From positions 124,001 to 188,000 of the forward strand of contig JANRJI010000119.1 in the NCBI GenBank assembly GCA_033764055.1: 64,000 bases of DNA, in the 5' to 3' direction. Shown here piece after piece: positions 61,192-64,000 of this stretch (positions within the stretch are counted from its first letter, which is position 1; every line of letters begins with the position of its first letter). The notes under the pieces are model-generated. The model saw only the letters and a list, made by a program, of their open reading frames with translations, searched no databases and was not told the origin of the DNA. Position numbers and translations under genes: made by a program. Source of the DNA: Ga0077555 sp033764055. GTDB taxonomy: Bacteria > Pseudomonadota > Alphaproteobacteria > Rhizobiales > Hyphomicrobiaceae.

Positions 61192-62079
61192 TCATCCGAA
61201 GTTCAGCACGCAATCTTCGTAGGCGGGAATTCCGGCAATGAAGCCACCCGATCGCAGACTTTGGCCCAGCCTTTCGAACCCGACAGGCGAGACCCGTGTG
61301 TCTCGGGCCCAAAGCTCCGCCCGCTGATAACGGCGCAGGGCCGCGACGAGATCGGCTGCAGGGACGTCCGCGTAGAACGGTGCCACTACCCGGGCCAGCT
61401 CGTCTGCGCCATGGCTTCCGAGCCATGCTTGCGTGCGGGACACGGCGCGGGTCATCGCTGCGAACGCGTCCCGGTGCCGTGCGCAAGCGTCGCGGGTGGC
61501 GAGGAAGGTCGTGTAGGACGTCTCGCCACGCGCTGACGCCGCATGCACGACACGGCCGATGCCTTCGCGCTCGGCCCGCGCGGCAAATGGCTCGAACATC
61601 TGTGCGATATCGAGCGCGCCCGCCGCCAGTGCCGCGAGATTGTCGCCCATGCTGCGGTCGCCGATCCGCCGCAAGCCCGCGGGATCGACCCCGATCTCGC
61701 GCAGATCGTGCTGCAGGCAGAGCCACGGCGTCGGCACCTCGGATACGCTGGCGAATCTCAACCGCTCGAGGTCACCGAGCTCGAAGGTCTCTGTGCCCGG
61801 TCGCGCGACGAGATAGAATGGATCGCGCCTCACCACCTCGCAGAATGCCACCAGTTGCAGTGAGCCGGGCTCGTTTCGCGATTTCATGACGCGCATCGGC
61901 CCACCCCAGCTCACGTCGAGGCTGCCGTCGGCGAGGCCTGCCGTCGCGGCGGCTGGTGCCGGCGACGCCACCAGCTCCACATCGACACCTTCCGCCGCGA
62001 AGTGTCCCAGGGCCTGGGTCGCGTAGAACGGCGCATAGAACACGGCTCGGAAGTTCTCGGAAAGCCTCACTCGTCTCAT
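61192..62079 (-). CDS. NMT1/THI5-like substrate-binding protein
   Basis: 295 residues. YAPFYATQALGHFAAEGVDVELV, GSLDVSWGGPMRVMKSR and ALAAGALDIAQMFEPFAARAE are the NMT1/SsuA-type periplasmic-binding pattern, which serves taurine, sulfonate, nitrate or pyrimidine-like ligands. No N-terminal signal peptide is visible, so it could be cytoplasmic or exported by another route. No ABC permease or ATPase adjoins. Divergent from the TPP-enzyme gene by 132 bases. Confidence 0.82.
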   Translation of the reverse strand: MRRVRLSENFRAVFYAPFYATQALGHFAAEGVDVELVASPAPAAATAGLADGSLDVSWGGPMRVMKSRNEPGSLQLVAFCEVVRRDPFYLVARPGTETFELGDLERLRFASVSEVPTPWLCLQHDLREIGVDPAGLRRIGDRSMGDNLAALAAGALDIAQMFEPFAARAEREGIGRVVHAASARGETSYTTFLATRDACARHRDAFAAMTRAVSRTQAWLGSHGADELARVVAPFYADVPAADLVAALRRYQRAELWARDTRVSPVGFERLGQSLRSGGFIAGIPAYEDCVLNFG

Positions 62080-62211
62080 GCGCGCCTCCGCCCGCTGATG
62101 TGATCGCTGACTGCCAAGCTGCGCCGTCCGCGGCTGGTCCGCAAGCGCTGGCGCGCGATCGCCGCAATGCCGTAGGCTGCGATCAGCACCCGCTCATGAG
62201 ACCGAGCCATC

Positions 62212-63921
62212 ATGCCCAAGAGCACCAAGCAGCCCGCCCCCGCCGCCGCCGCGCCGGAAACCGTAGCCGGCGCCTTCCTCTCACTCCTGCGGGCGCGGGG
62301 CATCGACTGGCTCTTCGCCAACGCCGGGACTGACTTTGCGCCAGTCATCGAGGCGTTGGTTCAAGCTCGCAAGGTCGGGATTCCGGTGCCGGAGGCCGTA
62401 CCCATCGCACATGAGACGACGGCAGTCGCGATGGCGCACGGCTACTGGCTCGTGACCGGGCGGCCGCAAGCCGTCATGGTGCACGTCAACGTCGGCACGG
62501 CCAATGCCCTGATGGGCCTCGTCAATGCCTCCCGCGACCATGTGCCGATGCTGTTCATGTCAGGCCGCACGCCCTTGACCGAGCAGGGCCGGCACGGCAG
62601 CCGTGATCTCCCCATCCACTGGGGCCAGGAGATGTTTGATCAGGCCGGCATGCTGCGCGAGCTGGTCAAATTCGACTACGAGCTGCGCTATCCCGAGCAG
62701 GTGGCCACGGTCGTCGACCGCGCCATCTCGGCAGCCATGACCGAGCCGAGGGGGCCGGCCTACCTGAGCCTGCCGCGCGAGGCACTCGCCGAGCGCTGGA
62801 CGGGCTCCCCGGAGCCGGCGGCGCCGACGACGAGGCCGGCAACCACACCCGCTCCTGATCCAGGCGCATTGAGCGAGGTCGCGCGCCGTCTCGCAAAGGC
62901 CAGGCGACCGCTCGTCATTGCCGGCCGCAGCGACGCCGCGACCTTCGATTCGCTCGCGACGTTCGCCGACGCCTGTGCCGTGCCGGTGGTCCACTTCTGG
63001 CCGGCGCGCATGGCCCTGTCGACCGAGCATCCCATGCATGCCGGCTTCGACCCCTCGCCGTGGATCGAGCGCGCCGACTTCGTCCTCGTGCTGGACGTCA
63101 TGGTTCCGTGGCTGCCGGCGCGCCATAGGCTTGCGGATGGCGCCACGGTCGTTCATGTCGGGCCTGATCCGGCCTTCCACCGCATTCCGATGCGGTCGTT
63201 CCCCGGCGAAGCGTTCATCCGTGCCGGCGTGCCGGAGACCTTGCGCCAGCTGGGCGCCGCCATCGAGGGCAGCAGCGGGCTCGCCGCCCGTCGTCGCACG
63301 CTCGGTGCCGAGATCGCCGCTCTCCGCAAGGAGCGCGAGGGCAGCTTTGCCTCCGTGCCGCGACCGATGACGAACGCCTGGGTGAGCCGGGTGCTTTCAC
63401 GGTGTGCCGGCGACGACGCCATCGTCTTCGGCGAGCTGGGCGCCGATCCCTCCGCCATGCGCCTGACGCACGCCAATGCCTGGTTCGGCCACCCGATAGC
63501 CGGCGGTCTCGGTTGGGGAGTTCCGGCAGCATTGGGCGCCAAGCTGGCATTGCCGCACGCCACCGTCGTCGCCTGCGTCGGCGACGGCTCCTATCTGTTC
63601 GCCAATCCGGTCGCGAGCCACCAGACCGCAGCGGCGCTCGACCTGCCGATCCTCACCATCGTCTTCAACAACGGCGTCTGGAACGCTGTGCGGAAGTCGA
63701 CCCGCGCGCTCTATCCCTCGGGTCACGCCGCCGGCTCGAACGACATGCCGCTGTCCTCGCTCGCCCCGTCGCCCGATTACGAGCGGGTCGTGGAGGCGTC
63801 CGGCGGCTGGGGTCGCCGCGTCGACGAGCCCGAGGCTCTGCCCGAGGCCATCGGCGCCGCCCTTCGCGTTGTCCGCGAGGAGCGGCGCCAGGCATTGCTG
63901 AACGTAATCGTGGCAGCGTGA
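62212..63921 (+). CDS. Thiamine-diphosphate-requiring enzyme, acetolactate synthase-like
   Basis: 569 residues. PYR domain: IAHETTAVAMAHGYW, with the activating Glu. PP domain: GDGSYLFANPVASHQTAAA ending in FNN, the Mg/TPP motif. It differs strongly from the TPP enzyme at 26876-28627. It contains HVNVGTANALMGLVNASRD in place of the usual GPG(A/V)TN loop. A catabolic decarboxylase or lyase on a 2-oxo acid is likely; the substrate is unknown. The NMT1-like protein gene is divergent and may belong to the same regulon (inference). Confidence 0.9.
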   Translation: MPKSTKQPAPAAAAPETVAGAFLSLLRARGIDWLFANAGTDFAPVIEALVQARKVGIPVPEAVPIAHETTAVAMAHGYWLVTGRPQAVMVHVNVGTANALMGLVNASRDHVPMLFMSGRTPLTEQGRHGSRDLPIHWGQEMFDQAGMLRELVKFDYELRYPEQVATVVDRAISAAMTEPRGPAYLSLPREALAERWTGSPEPAAPTTRPATTPAPDPGALSEVARRLAKARRPLVIAGRSDAATFDSLATFADACAVPVVHFWPARMALSTEHPMHAGFDPSPWIERADFVLVLDVMVPWLPARHRLADGATVVHVGPDPAFHRIPMRSFPGEAFIRAGVPETLRQLGAAIEGSSGLAARRRTLGAEIAALRKEREGSFASVPRPMTNAWVSRVLSRCAGDDAIVFGELGADPSAMRLTHANAWFGHPIAGGLGWGVPAALGAKLALPHATVVACVGDGSYLFANPVASHQTAAALDLPILTIVFNNGVWNAVRKSTRALYPSGHAAGSNDMPLSSLAPSPDYERVVEASGGWGRRVDEPEALPEAIGAALRVVREERRQALLNVIVAA

Positions 63922-63966
63922 GTCGGCAGTCTCGCCGCCATCGCCGTCCGACAGACGCTCTATTTG

Positions 63967-64000
63967 CTATTTGCCGATCTTCGGCGTGATGGGCTTGAAG
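63967..64000 (-). CDS. C-terminal end of a further gene, cut by the window
   Basis: On the minus strand, the last 10 codons before a TAG at 63967-63969 read FKPITPKIGK. This is too short to assign and might not be coding; it is noted because it would continue beyond the edge. Confidence 0.3.
   Translation of the reverse strand, partial: FKPITPKIGK

Noticed and set aside
1..64000. tRNA, rRNA and CRISPR arrays
   Set aside because: I saw no T-arm consensus in a cloverleaf context, no rRNA-like segment and no regularly spaced short repeats; an automated scan would be needed to exclude a missed tRNA.

Overview
The window looks like chromosomal DNA of a high-GC alphaproteobacterium, most likely of the Hyphomicrobiales/Rhodospirillales type (inferred from gene content, not from a marker search). 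Supporting signs are the rpsM-rpsK-rpoA-rplQ block, RNase E with a long insertion inside its S1 domain next to amiC-mrcA-prfB, a ubiquinol-cytochrome c chaperone divergent from bamE, a bactofilin, tripartite receptor-dependent transporters (Bug, TRAP), and coding that is rich in G or C at third positions almost everywhere. The one clear exception is an AT-richer stretch at about 24.7-26.7 kb.

Layout. 0-4.8 kb: the end of a flavin monooxygenase, a Bug-type solute receptor, a VOC protein, a translationally coupled formyltransferase/polysaccharide deacetylase pair and a class IV aminotransferase. 5-10.7 kb: mutS, a GT4 glycosyltransferase and a convergent DHA2-type MFS exporter. 11-14 kb: two YafK-like L,D-transpeptidase paralogues and a MutT-type Nudix hydrolase. 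14-16.6 kb: the ribosomal alpha operon on the minus strand with its own promoter. 17-21 kb: coxM/coxS-type subunits without a large subunit, a bactofilin with a terminator, a 3-hydroxyisobutyrate dehydrogenase-like enzyme and a TPR protein.

21.4-26.9 kb: an AtuA-type two-gene operon, then a repeat-rich zone (REP-like element, two long hairpins, a dispersed repeat) next to the AT-rich island. The island carries a two-gene operon: a YaaC-like protein and a nucleoside-deoxyribosyltransferase-like protein. This is the best candidate here for an undescribed system, possibly defence related, but that role is inference. 26.9-33.3 kb: a TPP enzyme, an SDR, an internally duplicated protein of unknown function, a NIPSNAP-like protein, an LctP-type permease and a Nudix hydrolase.

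33.3-39.2 kb: cytochrome bc1 chaperone, bamE, and a TRAP transporter with two paralogous receptors followed by DctQ and DctM. 39.2-48.9 kb: rne, amiC, mrcA and prfB, the last with a programmed +1 frameshift. 49-57 kb: a six-gene minus-strand metal/copper operon (adaptor, RND pump, small periplasmic protein, response regulator, histidine kinase, cupredoxin). 57.4-64 kb: small exported proteins, a flippase-like membrane protein, a D,D-carboxypeptidase, an NMT1-like binding protein and a second TPP enzyme. Envelope functions recur throughout: L,D-transpeptidases, amidase, PBP1a, carboxypeptidase, bamE, bactofilin, flippase and glycosyltransferase. I saw no rRNA or tRNA gene, intact insertion sequence or CRISPR array.
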